A stretch of DNA of 18,084 nt, from positions 1 through 18,084 of the forward strand of contig DJUX01000062.1 in assembly GCA_002440665.1 (NCBI GenBank), in the 5' to 3' direction. The position numbers and the translations under genes are program-made. Below are positions 7,643-15,971 of this stretch, one piece after another. The notes below the pieces were generated by a model. That model was not told the DNA's origin. It saw only the letters and a program-made list of their open reading frames with translations, and did no database searches. Source of the stretch: Dechloromonas sp. UBA6271 (GTDB lineage: Bacteria; Pseudomonadota; Gammaproteobacteria; Burkholderiales; Rhodocyclaceae). Position 1 is the stretch's first letter. Each line of letters starts with the position of its first letter.

Positions 7643-8616
7643 TCGAAGCGGATCCGTGGGTCGACCACGGTGTAGGAAATGTCGGTCAGGATCAGGCCGA
7701 CGATGTAGAGCACCGAGCCGATGAAGACCATCGAGCGCACGACGGCGAAATCCTGCGCGTTGATCGCGTCGATGGTGTAGCTGCCGAGGCCGGGCACGCC
7801 GAAGAAGGATTCGGTCAGCAGCGAGCCCATGAAGAGCAGCGGGATGACGACGACGACGCCGGTCAGGATCGGGATCAAGGCATTGCGCAATACGTGGCGG
7901 AAGAAGACGACGGTTTCCGGCAGCCCCTTGGCGCGCGCGGTGCGCACGTAATCCTTGTTCACTTCTTCGAGGAAGATGGTGCGATACCAGCGCGTCGAGG
8001 AACCGATGCCGGAAATGACGCCGATGAAGACCGGCAGCAGCAGGAAACGCCAGGCATCGATGCCGTCGGCGTAGCCGGAAATCGGCACCAGCCGCCACAC
8101 CTTGCTGATCAGGAACTGGCCGCCGATGATGTAGAACAGTCCCGAAATCGACATCATCGCCACGCACAGCACGACGCCCCAGAAATCGAAGGCAGTGGCG
8201 CGGAAGAAGGCCAGCGTCAGCGCGAAGCTGACTGTCACGAACAGGCCGAGGATGAAGGTCGGCAACGCGATGGCCAGCGACGGCCCCATGCGCGCGCCGA
8301 TCTCGCGGGCGATGTCGCGGCCGTCTTCCGCGCGGCCGAAATCGCCGACGAACATGCGCGCCGATTTCTGGAAGAAGATGGTGTCGGTTACGGTCGACAA
8401 CCCTTTTGCTGCCGAATTGATCAGCAGCGGCCGGTCGTAGCCGCGCTCGACCTTCCATTTCTCGATGGCCTCCGGCGTCACGCGCTTGACCCCCAACTGC
8501 ATGCGCGCCATGTCGTCCGGCGTGTTGACGACGAAGAACAGCGCGAACGTCAGCAGGTTCACCCCGATCAGGATCGGGATGGCATACAGCAGGCGGCGAA
8601 CGATGTAGGCGAGCAC
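7639..8616 (-). CDS. yejB: Peptide ABC transporter permease, YejB/DppB-like
   Basis: 325 residues from a GTG start, beginning VLAYIVRRLLYAIPILIGVNLLTF. This is the standard first membrane helix of DppB/OppB/YejB permeases, and it decides the GTG over an upstream in-frame ATG at 8667 that lies inside the previous gene. A periplasmic region of about 100 residues follows, then the permease domain. The EAA-type loop reads DYVRTARAKGLPETVVFFRHVLRNALIPI, and the end is the family-typical YTVVDPRIRF. It pairs with the YejE-like permease. The stop overlaps the start of the next gene. Seven bases separate it from the upstream unknown gene, so all belong to one transcript. Confidence 0.92.
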   Translation of the reverse strand: MLAYIVRRLLYAIPILIGVNLLTFALFFVVNTPDDMARMQLGVKRVTPEAIEKWKVERGYDRPLLINSAAKGLSTVTDTIFFQKSARMFVGDFGRAEDGRDIAREIGARMGPSLAIALPTFILGLFVTVSFALTLAFFRATAFDFWGVVLCVAMMSISGLFYIIGGQFLISKVWRLVPISGYADGIDAWRFLLLPVFIGVISGIGSSTRWYRTIFLEEVNKDYVRTARAKGLPETVVFFRHVLRNALIPILTGVVVVIPLLFMGSLLTESFFGVPGLGSYTIDAINAQDFAVVRSMVFIGSVLYIVGLILTDISYTVVDPRIRFE

Positions 8617-8623
8617 AGGCGGA

Positions 8624-10150
8624 TTATGCCAAGAGCCGGCGCAGGATGAACACAAACAGCGCAACAATCGCCAGCGCCCAGGCCAGCACCGCGTAGTCGG
8701 AGCGCAGCGGCGGCTCGCCGGGCATGCGCGGATCGCGCAATTCGGCCGGGAACGGCCGCGGCGGCACCGGGATGATCTGCTGCCGCGCCGGGTCGGACGG
8801 CACGCGCGCGGCGTATTCGCGGCTCGAATCGACAGGCCAGTCGCCCCAGGCCCGGCTCGACGGGAACTGGGGAACGCGGATCAGCATGATCTCCTGCACA
8901 TCGTCAGCCAGCAGGCGCTCGAAATCGCTCAACGTGCGTTGGCTTTGCCCGCTCGCCAGTCGCAACAGATCGGCCGCGATTTCCTCGAAGGCGGCGGCCG
9001 GGTAGAGCCGGGTCCGGTCTTCGGTAAGGTAGTCGAACACCGCCTTGCCCTTCTTCAGACTGCGCGCCTTGAACGCCGTCAGCGGCAGCGCCGGAATCGC
9101 CTTCAGCCAGCTTTCCGGCCCGCGTTCGGGTATGCGCCAGCCCAGCGTGCGCAACGTCGTCACGCTGATGCCGGCACAGTTGGCGCGGGCGTGCTGATAG
9201 GCGAACTGGTGGCGGAAAAAGTGATTGTAGACGCGCCCAAAAGCCGATTGCAGGTAGTTCGGCACTCGCGCATCCTTGAGCGTCGCCACCAGCATGTACG
9301 ACGGCCGGTACCAGGCCTGGCCGCTGTTGAGGTCGCCGAGGTAATTGTCGAGCGGTACCGGAGCGGCGATGATGCCCTTCTCGCTCTCGGCGTCCAGCGT
9401 ATAGAAATTATTCACCAGCAGGTCGTCGATCACGCCTTCGCTGCCGACCTGCCCGGTCATCAGCGCGAAATGACCGCCGTGCGCTTCGTCGTCGTCGCCC
9501 TGGGCGCCGTTGAGCATCAGCCCGATGAGTGGCTGCCCAGCCTGCACCGCCGGCGCGCCGGGCCGGCGCCAGACGGAATCGACGGCGAACGGGCTGCGCG
9601 CCCCGCCCTGTGGCTGCGCCCGTACCCAATCACGAATCGCCGCCGGACCCGGCGCCAACGCGACGCTTGCTGGCACCGGCGGCAATCGGAAATCCTGCGG
9701 CCAGAAAGTGCGGGCAATGAAAGTGTCGCCAATTTGATTTCCGCGTATTTTCAGGCGTCGACCGCAGCAGAAGGCAATGCTGCTCGTGTCGAACCACGAC
9801 CCGTTGAGCGGCAGTTTCGCCACCAGTTGCAGGGCCAGTTCCCCGTGCGCCGTGATGACCTTCGTGCCGCCCGGATCGAGAACGGCATCGCGCTCGACCA
9901 GCGGCGAACCGACCCAGACCAGCGGGGGATAAGCCGGCACGCCGCCCGGCGGGTTCGTTTCGGCCCACGCCGCCAGATCCTGCGTCATCGTCAGGTCGCG
10001 CGCGAACCCTGCCAGTGGCAGGCCCGGCTTCGGCACAGCGATCATCTCGTCGCGGAAGTACCACATGGCTTGCGGCAACGCAGCCTGATCGGCCGAGCGG
10101 CCGGTACCAATCACGAAATTGTCGGAGGGCAGCAAGCCAAAGGCATCCAT
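8624..10150 (-). CDS. Unknown tail-anchored protein with possible permuted papain-like His/Cys pair
   Basis: 508 residues that I cannot assign to a named family. The only clear membrane segment is at the C-terminus (about 487-505, YAVLAWALAIVALFVFILRRLLA), so it looks tail-anchored. No signal peptide is seen, and an in-frame stop lies 27 bases upstream of ATG 10150. Two motifs stand out: GGHFALMTG with His227, and NHFF..HQFAYQHARANCAGISVTTLRTLGW with His310, His320 and Cys325. A GH-h-x-h motif followed about 100 residues later by NC-x-G is the order seen in circularly permuted NlpC/P60 (LRAT-like, YiiX-like) and DUF4105 proteins, which are hydrolases or amidases; that assignment is inference. 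It ends 7 bases before yejB and starts 43 bases after galE. It holds the place where a substrate-binding protein might be expected. No clear ribosome binding site supports the start; Met29 is an alternative. Confidence 0.75.
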   Translation of the reverse strand: MDAFGLLPSDNFVIGTGRSADQAALPQAMWYFRDEMIAVPKPGLPLAGFARDLTMTQDLAAWAETNPPGGVPAYPPLVWVGSPLVERDAVLDPGGTKVITAHGELALQLVAKLPLNGSWFDTSSIAFCCGRRLKIRGNQIGDTFIARTFWPQDFRLPPVPASVALAPGPAAIRDWVRAQPQGGARSPFAVDSVWRRPGAPAVQAGQPLIGLMLNGAQGDDDEAHGGHFALMTGQVGSEGVIDDLLVNNFYTLDAESEKGIIAAPVPLDNYLGDLNSGQAWYRPSYMLVATLKDARVPNYLQSAFGRVYNHFFRHQFAYQHARANCAGISVTTLRTLGWRIPERGPESWLKAIPALPLTAFKARSLKKGKAVFDYLTEDRTRLYPAAAFEEIAADLLRLASGQSQRTLSDFERLLADDVQEIMLIRVPQFPSSRAWGDWPVDSSREYAARVPSDPARQQIIPVPPRPFPAELRDPRMPGEPPLRSDYAVLAWALAIVALFVFILRRLLA

Positions 10151-10193
10151 GGACGAATTCTGCCCGAAACCGACCTATGAGCTACGCTGCATT

Positions 10194-11213
10194 TTAAGGA
10201 CGGGCCGCCTCGTAGCCTTCGGGGTTTCCCGCCTGCCAGCGCCAGGCGTCACGGCACATGGCATCGAGATCGTATTCAGCACGCCACCCGAGCAATTCGC
10301 CGGCGAGTGCCGGATCGGCGTAACAGGCGGCGACGTCGCCCGGCCGGCGCGGCTTGATGCGATAGGCGACGCGCTGGCCGCTGGCCTTTTCGAAGGCGGC
10401 GACCACTTCCAGAACGCTGTAGCCGCGCCCGGTGCCGAGATTGACGGTCAGCATGCCGGCGGATCGTTCGAGTGCTGCCAAGGCCGCCAGATGCCCGCGC
10501 GCCAGGTCGACAACGTGGATGTAGTCGCGCACGCCGGTGCCATCCGGCGTCGGGTAGTCGTCGCCGAACACCCCGAGTTCCGCCCGGCGCCCGATCGCGA
10601 CCTGGCTGACGTAGGGCATCAGGTTGTTGGGCGTTCCCCGCGGATCCTCGCCGATCAGGCCGCTGCGATGCGCGCCGACCGGGTTGAAGTAGCGCAGCAG
10701 GGCGATGCGCCAGGCGGGATCGCCAGCGGCGAAGTCACGCAGCATCTCCTCGATGTGCAGTTTCGTGCGCCCGTAGGGGTTGGTCGCCTGCAACGGGAAA
10801 TCCTCGCGGATCGGCACCGCATGCGGGTCGCCATAGACCGTCGCCGACGAACTGAAGACCATCTGGCGAACGCCGGCCGCAGCCATCGCCTCGCACAGCC
10901 GCAGCGAGCCCAGCACGTTGTTGTCGTAATAGCGCATCGGCTCGGCGACCGATTCACCCACCGCCTTGAGGCCGGCGAAATGGATCACCGATTCGATGGA
11001 AAATTCCCTGAAGGTTGCGGTCAACGCCCCGGGATCGCGAATATCACCCTCGACGAAACGCGGGCGAATCCCGGTGATGGCCTCGATGCGTTCGAGCACG
11101 CGGATGGAACTGTTTGCCAGGTTGTCGAAAATCACCAGGTCGCGGCCGGCCTGCAGCAGTTCGACGACCGTGTGCGAACCGATATAGCCGGTGCCGCCGG
11201 TAACCAGAATCAT
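10194..11213 (-). CDS. galE: UDP-glucose 4-epimerase
   Basis: 339 residues, the usual length. The enzyme interconverts UDP-glucose and UDP-galactose using bound NAD. The extended short-chain dehydrogenase features are all present: the NAD-binding GGTGYIG (6-12), the catalytic Ser/Thr region SSSATVYG (121-128) and the YGRTK pair Tyr147/Lys151. The family strings RYFNPVGAH, YVSQVAIGRR and GTGVRDYIHVVDLA are also present. The start lies 2 bases after the manC stop, so the two are almost certainly co-transcribed and supply sugar nucleotides (GDP-mannose, UDP-galactose) for surface or extracellular polysaccharide. The next gene follows after 43 bases. Confidence 0.96.
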   Translation of the reverse strand: MILVTGGTGYIGSHTVVELLQAGRDLVIFDNLANSSIRVLERIEAITGIRPRFVEGDIRDPGALTATFREFSIESVIHFAGLKAVGESVAEPMRYYDNNVLGSLRLCEAMAAAGVRQMVFSSSATVYGDPHAVPIREDFPLQATNPYGRTKLHIEEMLRDFAAGDPAWRIALLRYFNPVGAHRSGLIGEDPRGTPNNLMPYVSQVAIGRRAELGVFGDDYPTPDGTGVRDYIHVVDLARGHLAALAALERSAGMLTVNLGTGRGYSVLEVVAAFEKASGQRVAYRIKPRRPGDVAACYADPALAGELLGWRAEYDLDAMCRDAWRWQAGNPEGYEAARP

Positions 11214-11215
11214 CG

Positions 11216-12655
11216 TCAGTTCCGCCCGTATGTATCTTCGAAGCGGACAATGTCGTCCTCGCCGAGGTAGCTTCCCGACTGCACCTCGATCATTTCGAGC
11301 GGCACGATGCCGGGGTTGGCCAGGCGATGGGTCACGCCGAGCGGAATGTAGGTCGACTGGTTTTCCGAGACCAGGAAAATTTCCTCCCCCTTCGTCACCT
11401 GTGCCGTGCCGCTGACGACAATCCAGTGTTCAGCGCGGTGATGGTGCATCTGCAGCGACAGCGAAGCGCCCGGCTTGACGCAGATGCGCTTGACCTGGAA
11501 GCGCGACCCGGCATCGACGCCGTCGTACCAGCCCCAAGGCCGGAACACCTTGCGGTGCCATTGTGCCACGCTGCGCTGCTCGGCCTTCAGGCGCTCGACG
11601 ATCTTCTTCACGTCCTGCGTCGCATCGTGGTGGGCGACGAGCACCGCATCGTCGGTCTCGACGACGACCAGGTTGCTGACGCCGACGCAGGCGACCAGCC
11701 GCCCTTCGGAAATGGCCAGGGTGTCGCTGCAGGATTCGAGCAGGACATCGCCGCGCGAAGCATTGCCGCGCTCGCACTTTGGCAGCACCTTCCACAGCGC
11801 ATCCCAGGCGCCGACATCGGACCAGCCTGCCGTCAGGGGTATCACGGCGCTTGCCGGCAAGCCGGGCTGACCGGTGGTCAGGCGTTCCATCACCGCGTAG
11901 TCGATCGAATCGGCCGGGCAGGCAGCGAACACCTCGCGGGCGACGCGCACGAAATCGCCGTCCGTGCTGCCTTCCGCCAAGGCCTGCCGGCAGGCCGCCA
12001 GGATATCCGGGCGACAGGCTTCCAGCGCCGCCAGCCAGACCGAGGCGCGCATCACGAACAAACCACTATTCCACAGGTATTCGCCGGAATCGACGTAGGT
12101 CTCGGCCACTTCCCGCTTGGGCTTCTCGACGAAGCGGGCGAGCCGGAAAGCCTCGGTCTCGCCGGCCAGCGGCGCACCTTTTTGAATATAGCCGTAACCG
12201 GTTTCCGGACAATCCGGCGTGATCCCAAAGGTGACTGTCAGCCCGGTCTCGGCCAGACGCGCCGCCTTGACGACCGCCGCCTGGAACGCCACCGTGTCCA
12301 GAATCACATGATCGGCCGGCATCACCACCAGCACCGGGTCGGCCCCGCCCTGGGAGGCGAACAGGGCCGCAAGCGTCAACGCCGGGGCGGTATTGCGCCC
12401 GACCGGTTCGAGAATGATCTTGCCGCACTTGCCGAGCAGGCGAATCTGTTCAGCCACGACGAAGCGATGTTCCTCATTGCAGACCAGCAGGGGATCGCCC
12501 AGCGTAGGAATGCCGTCCATTCGGGCCACCGTCGCCTGCAACATCGACTGGTCATCGACCAGCGGCAACAATTGCTTGGGATACTTCTCGCGCGAAAGCG
12601 GCCACAGACGGGTACCGGAGCCACCGGAAAGCACAACTGGAATAATTGATGTCAT
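11216..12655 (-). CDS. manC: Mannose-1-phosphate guanylyltransferase / mannose-6-phosphate isomerase
   Basis: 479 residues, the normal length of the bifunctional type II PMI-GMP (ManC/AlgA/CpsB/XanB). The N-terminal nucleotidyltransferase has the GDP-mannose pyrophosphorylase signature LSGGSGTRLWPLSREKYPKQ (9-28) and FVEKP (175-179). The C-terminal cupin (about 370-470) carries the isomerase part, with RPWGWYD (372-378) and the metal-binding histidines in QMHHHRAEHWIV (402-413). It makes mannose-6-phosphate and GDP-mannose for polysaccharide synthesis. It is the first gene of the six-gene minus-strand run. The start is fixed by the conserved N-terminus, although no strong ribosome binding site precedes it. 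Confidence 0.95.
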   Translation of the reverse strand: MTSIIPVVLSGGSGTRLWPLSREKYPKQLLPLVDDQSMLQATVARMDGIPTLGDPLLVCNEEHRFVVAEQIRLLGKCGKIILEPVGRNTAPALTLAALFASQGGADPVLVVMPADHVILDTVAFQAAVVKAARLAETGLTVTFGITPDCPETGYGYIQKGAPLAGETEAFRLARFVEKPKREVAETYVDSGEYLWNSGLFVMRASVWLAALEACRPDILAACRQALAEGSTDGDFVRVAREVFAACPADSIDYAVMERLTTGQPGLPASAVIPLTAGWSDVGAWDALWKVLPKCERGNASRGDVLLESCSDTLAISEGRLVACVGVSNLVVVETDDAVLVAHHDATQDVKKIVERLKAEQRSVAQWHRKVFRPWGWYDGVDAGSRFQVKRICVKPGASLSLQMHHHRAEHWIVVSGTAQVTKGEEIFLVSENQSTYIPLGVTHRLANPGIVPLEMIEVQSGSYLGEDDIVRFEDTYGRN

Positions 12656-12862
12656 CGTAGTAAGCGGGGAATGTCTATCTTTAGAATTCTAATCGCAGAT
12701 CAGCCTGCGAAAGATACAAAAAGCCAGCTCAATGTCAGCTTGCCATTGCCTATTGGTGCAGGACGGCCAAAATCTGTCGTGCCGACTGATGCCGACGAAT
12801 CGTCAATCCGGTAACATCTGGAGTCCTGCCTTGGCCAGTGGCGGAGCTGAAGATGCAGAAAC
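12656..12862. other. Intergenic region upstream of manC
   Basis: About 200 bases with no gene. It should hold the promoter of the manC operon, but I see no clear -10/-35 pair. A small perfect inverted repeat, TCGCAG (12693-12698) and CTGCGA (12705-12710), lies about 40 bases upstream of the manC start and could be a regulator site or an RNA hairpin. Confidence 0.4.
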
Positions 12863-12891
12863 AAAAAGGCCAGCACTTGATGGCTGGCCTT
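12863..12891 (-). terminator. Intrinsic terminator of tRNA-Ser
   Basis: On the minus strand AAGGCCAGC (12891-12883) pairs with GCTGGCCTT (12874-12866) across an 8-base loop, followed by a run of T. The 9-bp GC-rich stem and T tract, 25 bases beyond the tRNA 3' end, make a textbook Rho-independent terminator for the tRNA transcript. Confidence 0.88.
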
Positions 12892-12914
12892 AAATAAATC
12901 TAACTCATTGTTTT

Positions 12915-13004
<90 letters not shown>

Positions 13005-13016
13005 GGAGCGGGCAAG

Positions 13017-13022
13017 ATAATA
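13017..13022 (-). promoter_or_regulatory. Candidate -10 element of tRNA-Ser
   Basis: TATTAT on the minus strand ends 12 bases before the tRNA 5' end, which would place transcription start about 6 bases upstream of the mature tRNA. No good -35 is evident; its position would fall inside the first codons of the divergent mltF gene. Confidence 0.5.
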
Positions 13023-13035
13023 GCACAAGTCAGGA

Positions 13036-14463
13036 ATGCGCTGTTTAAAAATCCTTCTGATCACACTGTTTTCCTTGCTGTCCGCTTGCGGTGAGCAACT
13101 GCCACAGTTGCCGCACCGCGCCCTGCCCTTTCCGACACCGGCACAGCACGATTTGATCGTCCTTATCAGCAACGGCCCGCTAACTTACTACGCCGATGAC
13201 AAGGGGGCGATCCTCGGCATTGAGCATGACCTGGTCGAGGCCTTTGCCCAGGAACTCGGTGTCGGCGTCAAATACCTGGTGGTGTCACCGCAGGAAATCG
13301 AATCCTCACTACAGGCCGGCAAGGCGCACCTCGCCGTCGCCTGGTTACCACTTCCCGCCGACAATACCCAAAAAGCGACGCCGGCGATCCTGCAAAGCAC
13401 CGATGTGCTGATCCAGCACGAAGCATCGCTGCCGCTCAACGACCGCAACGAACTGCGCGGGAGAACCGTTCATGCCCTGAGCGGCTCCCGACAACTGGCG
13501 ACGTTACTTGCCCTGCAGAAGGAAATTCCCGATCTGCAGGTCGTCGAATACAAGGACGGGGATTTCTTCGGGCTGCTCGAAATGCTCGGCAAGCGACAGG
13601 CCGACCTGATCGCCATCGATTCGATGCTGGTCCAGATTGCCGCGCAGTTCGTACCATCCCTGCAGGCAACGCTGGAACTCGGCGAGAGCCATCCCGTCGT
13701 CTGGTGGCTGGGCAGCAAACCCAACGCCGAGTTGCTGGCCCGGGCCAGCGCTTTCGTCGACAGGGCTCAGCGCGACGGCACGCTGGCGAAACTGGAGGAC
13801 CGGTATTTCGGCCACGTGCGGCGCCTGAAGCAGGCGGATATCGTGGCCTTCCTGGGCAAGATCGAAACCGTGCTGCCCAAGTTGCGCAAGCATTTCGTCG
13901 CCGCGCAGTTGATCACCGGCATCGACTGGCGCCTGATTGCCGCCATTGCCTACCACGAGTCGCAATGGGATCCTGAAGCGACCAGCCCGACCGGCGTGCG
14001 CGGCATCATGATGCTGACTGCGGAAACCGCCGACCGCCTCGGCGTCGGCAACCGCCTCGATGTCCGCGAGAGCATCCTCGGCGGCGCCCGCTACATCAAT
14101 ATCCTCAAGGATCTGCAGGCGGATGACGTCGCCGAACCGGATCGCACCTGGCTGGCGCTCGCCTCGTACAACATCGGCCCCGGCCATTTCAACGCGGCAC
14201 GAACCCTGGCCAGGCAGATTGGGGCAGACCCGACGGCGTGGTACGAAATGAAGCGCGTCCTGCCGCTGCTGGCCCAGCCGAAGTATTACGAGCGGCTGAA
14301 ATCGGGTCGCGCGCGTGGCGGCGAGGCGGTGCTTCTGGTCGAGAACATCCGCAGCTACTATGACATCCTCGTTCGCAACCAGCCGCAGGAATCCATCTCG
14401 CCGCGTGTCGAACCGATGATCGGCATGCCGGGCAACGGACCAGGCCTCAAACTCAAGCGCTGA
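13036..14463 (+). CDS. mltF: Membrane-bound lytic murein transglycosylase F
   Basis: 475 residues. Residues 1-18 form a lipoprotein signal with lipobox LLSAC (Cys18), so it is anchored in the outer membrane facing the periplasm. Residues about 38-265 are an extracellular solute-binding (SBP_bac_3-like) regulatory domain (for example ILGIEHDLVEAFAQELGV and ADLIAIDSM). Residues about 285-440 are the SLT lytic transglycosylase domain with catalytic Glu308 in AYHESQWDP, then SPTGVRGIMMLT and ALASYNIGPGHF. This binding-domain plus SLT fusion is diagnostic of MltF. It cleaves peptidoglycan strands. The ATG is only 31 bases from the divergent tRNA-Ser gene. AGGA directly abuts the ATG without the usual spacer, so translation initiation looks weak. 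It converges with serS. Confidence 0.94.
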   Translation: MRCLKILLITLFSLLSACGEQLPQLPHRALPFPTPAQHDLIVLISNGPLTYYADDKGAILGIEHDLVEAFAQELGVGVKYLVVSPQEIESSLQAGKAHLAVAWLPLPADNTQKATPAILQSTDVLIQHEASLPLNDRNELRGRTVHALSGSRQLATLLALQKEIPDLQVVEYKDGDFFGLLEMLGKRQADLIAIDSMLVQIAAQFVPSLQATLELGESHPVVWWLGSKPNAELLARASAFVDRAQRDGTLAKLEDRYFGHVRRLKQADIVAFLGKIETVLPKLRKHFVAAQLITGIDWRLIAAIAYHESQWDPEATSPTGVRGIMMLTAETADRLGVGNRLDVRESILGGARYINILKDLQADDVAEPDRTWLALASYNIGPGHFNAARTLARQIGADPTAWYEMKRVLPLLAQPKYYERLKSGRARGGEAVLLVENIRSYYDILVRNQPQESISPRVEPMIGMPGNGPGLKLKR

Positions 14464-14535
14464 TTTTCTGGCTATGGCCGCGCCTTCAGCGCTTAACGCG
14501 CGCTGCGCACGGTTAGCCTGCGCCGAAAAATCAGC
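14459..14535. terminator. Shared convergent terminator structure of mltF and serS
   Basis: GCTGATTTT at 14459-14467, covering the mltF stop, is the exact inverse of AAAATCAGC at 14527-14535, covering the serS stop. Inside lie GGCTA/TAGCC and a tight hairpin, CAGCGC (14487-14492) with GCGCTG (14500-14505). Each strand then ends the outer arm in a short T run. It may act as a bidirectional terminator, although the T tracts are short. Confidence 0.5.
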
Positions 14536-15817
14536 ACTTTGGCTCGATTTTTTCCAGCCCGCCCATGTACGGTCGCAGCACAGCGGGAATTGTCACGCTG
14601 CCGTCGGCGTTCTGGAAATTTTCCAGAATCGCCACGAGCGTCCGCCCGACGGCCAGGCCGGAACCGTTCAGCGTATGCACCAGTTCAGTCTTGTTCTTGT
14701 CATTACGGAAACGGGCCTGCATGCGGCGAGCCTGGAAGGCGCCGAAGTTGGAGCAGGACGAGATTTCGCGGTAGGTATTCTGCGCCGGTAACCAGACTTC
14801 GAGGTCGTAAGTCTTGGCGGCGGAAAAACCCATGTCGCCGGAGCACAGCGCCATGCGACGATACGGCAGCTCCAGCTTTTCGAGGATGATTTCGGCCTGA
14901 CGGGTCAGTTCTTCATGTGCTGCGGTCGACTGCTCCGGATGCACGATTTGCACCAACTCGACCTTGTCGAACTGGTGCTGACGGATCATGCCACGCACGT
15001 CACGGCCACCGGAACCAGCCTCGGAACGGAAGCATGGCGTATGGCAGACAAACTTCAGCGGCAGCGCTTCGGCGGCGAGGATTTCATCGCGCACGATGTT
15101 GGTCACCGGTACTTCGGCAGTCGGGATCAAGTAGAGCGGATCCTGCTCGCCACGCAGCACCTTGAACAGGTCTTCCTCGAACTTGGGCAGCTGGCCGGTA
15201 CCGTGCAGGCTGGCGGCATTGACCAGGTAAGGCACATAGACTTCGGTATAACCATGCTCGGACGTGTGAGTGTCGAGCATGAACTGGGCGAGCGCGCGGT
15301 GCAGGCGGGCGACGCCACCCTTGAGCAGCGAAAAGCGGGAACCGGAAATCTTGGCGGCGGTGGCGAAATCGAGCTGGCCAAGCGCCTCGCCGACATCGGT
15401 GTGATCCTTGACCACGAAATCGAAGACACGCGGCGTGCCCCAGCGCTTGATCTCGACGTTGGCGGTTTCATCGCTGCCAACCGGCACCGACTCATCGGGA
15501 ATATTCGGCAGTCCGGCGAGGATGGCGTTGAACTTTTCCAGCAACTCGGCCAGACGGGCTTCCGAAGCCTTCAACTCATCGCCCAGCGCACCCACCTGCG
15601 CCATCACCTCGGCAGCATCCTTGCCCTGCCCCTTGAGCATGCCGATCTGCTTGGACAGCGAATTGCGCTGCGCCTGCAAGTCCTGCGTGCGCGTCTGTAG
15701 CGTCTTGCGCTCGGTTTCCAGCGCCGTGAATTCGGAAAAGTCGATCGGCTTGCCACGCTTGGCCAGGCCGGCGGCAACAGCGTCGAGATTGGAGCGGAGT
15801 TGTTGGATGTCGAGCAT
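14531..15817 (-). CDS. serS: Seryl-tRNA synthetase
   Basis: 428 residues, the standard length for bacterial SerRS. It charges tRNA-Ser (and tRNA-Sec) with serine in the cytoplasm. The N-terminal about 110 residues form the antiparallel coiled-coil arm that grips the long variable arm of tRNA-Ser (MLDIQQLRSNLDAVAAGLAKRG through the Lys/Glu-rich helices). The class II catalytic core follows: TAEVPVTN (233-240), motif 2 FRSEAGSGGRDVRGMIRQHQF (263-283), EISSCSNFGAFQARRM (351-366) and motif 3 LNGSGLAVGRTLVAILENFQ (383-402). A ribosome binding site AGGAA lies about 8 bases upstream. A tRNA-Ser(CGA) gene lies 1.5 kb away beyond mltF. Confidence 0.98.
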   Translation of the reverse strand: MLDIQQLRSNLDAVAAGLAKRGKPIDFSEFTALETERKTLQTRTQDLQAQRNSLSKQIGMLKGQGKDAAEVMAQVGALGDELKASEARLAELLEKFNAILAGLPNIPDESVPVGSDETANVEIKRWGTPRVFDFVVKDHTDVGEALGQLDFATAAKISGSRFSLLKGGVARLHRALAQFMLDTHTSEHGYTEVYVPYLVNAASLHGTGQLPKFEEDLFKVLRGEQDPLYLIPTAEVPVTNIVRDEILAAEALPLKFVCHTPCFRSEAGSGGRDVRGMIRQHQFDKVELVQIVHPEQSTAAHEELTRQAEIILEKLELPYRRMALCSGDMGFSAAKTYDLEVWLPAQNTYREISSCSNFGAFQARRMQARFRNDKNKTELVHTLNGSGLAVGRTLVAILENFQNADGSVTIPAVLRPYMGGLEKIEPKC

Positions 15818-15875
15818 GATTTTTCCTGTTTTTGAGGGGTCGACCGCAACAGGCAGTCCACCTCGAAAACCGGAG

Positions 15876-15881
15876 ATTATA
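15876..15881 (-). promoter_or_regulatory. serS promoter -10 element
   Basis: A perfect TATAAT on the minus strand lies 58 bases upstream of the serS ATG. The -35 region at 17-18 base spacing (TCTGGG or TTCTGG) is a poor match. It gives serS a promoter separate from the RAYT gene upstream. Confidence 0.6.
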
Positions 15882-15933
15882 CGCGACGCAACAAGCCCCC
15901 CAGAAAGCCTCCGAACTTGTAGAGGAAGCGAAC

Positions 15934-15951
15934 GGCATCAGGTCTTTCATT
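15934..15951 (-). repeat. Possible inverted partner of the RAYT-flanking repeat
   Basis: The minus strand reads AATGAAAGACCTGATGCC, which matches 15 of 18 positions of the plus-strand repeat AATGCAAGACCTGACCCC at 16844-16861. The two lie on opposite sides of the RAYT gene in inverted orientation. This may be a diverged element end or chance similarity. Confidence 0.35.
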
Positions 15952-15971
15952 GCCGCAAGCGAAGCACTCGA

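Noticed and set aside
6233..8458. Extended 741-codon reading of the YejE frame
   Set aside because: The first 270 codons lie inside yejB in another frame and are Arg/His-rich. The protein begins at ATG 7642, with the stop/start overlap.
7492..8649. Plus-strand frame of 385 codons opposite yejB
   Set aside because: Composition (runs of Asp/Glu/Gln/His/Arg) and position opposite a well-supported permease mark it as a shadow.
8939..12649. Three long plus-strand frames (8939-10180, 10119-11270, 11327-12649)
   Set aside because: They lie exactly opposite the unknown protein, galE and manC and show no family motif. The minus-strand readings of galE and manC are beyond doubt.
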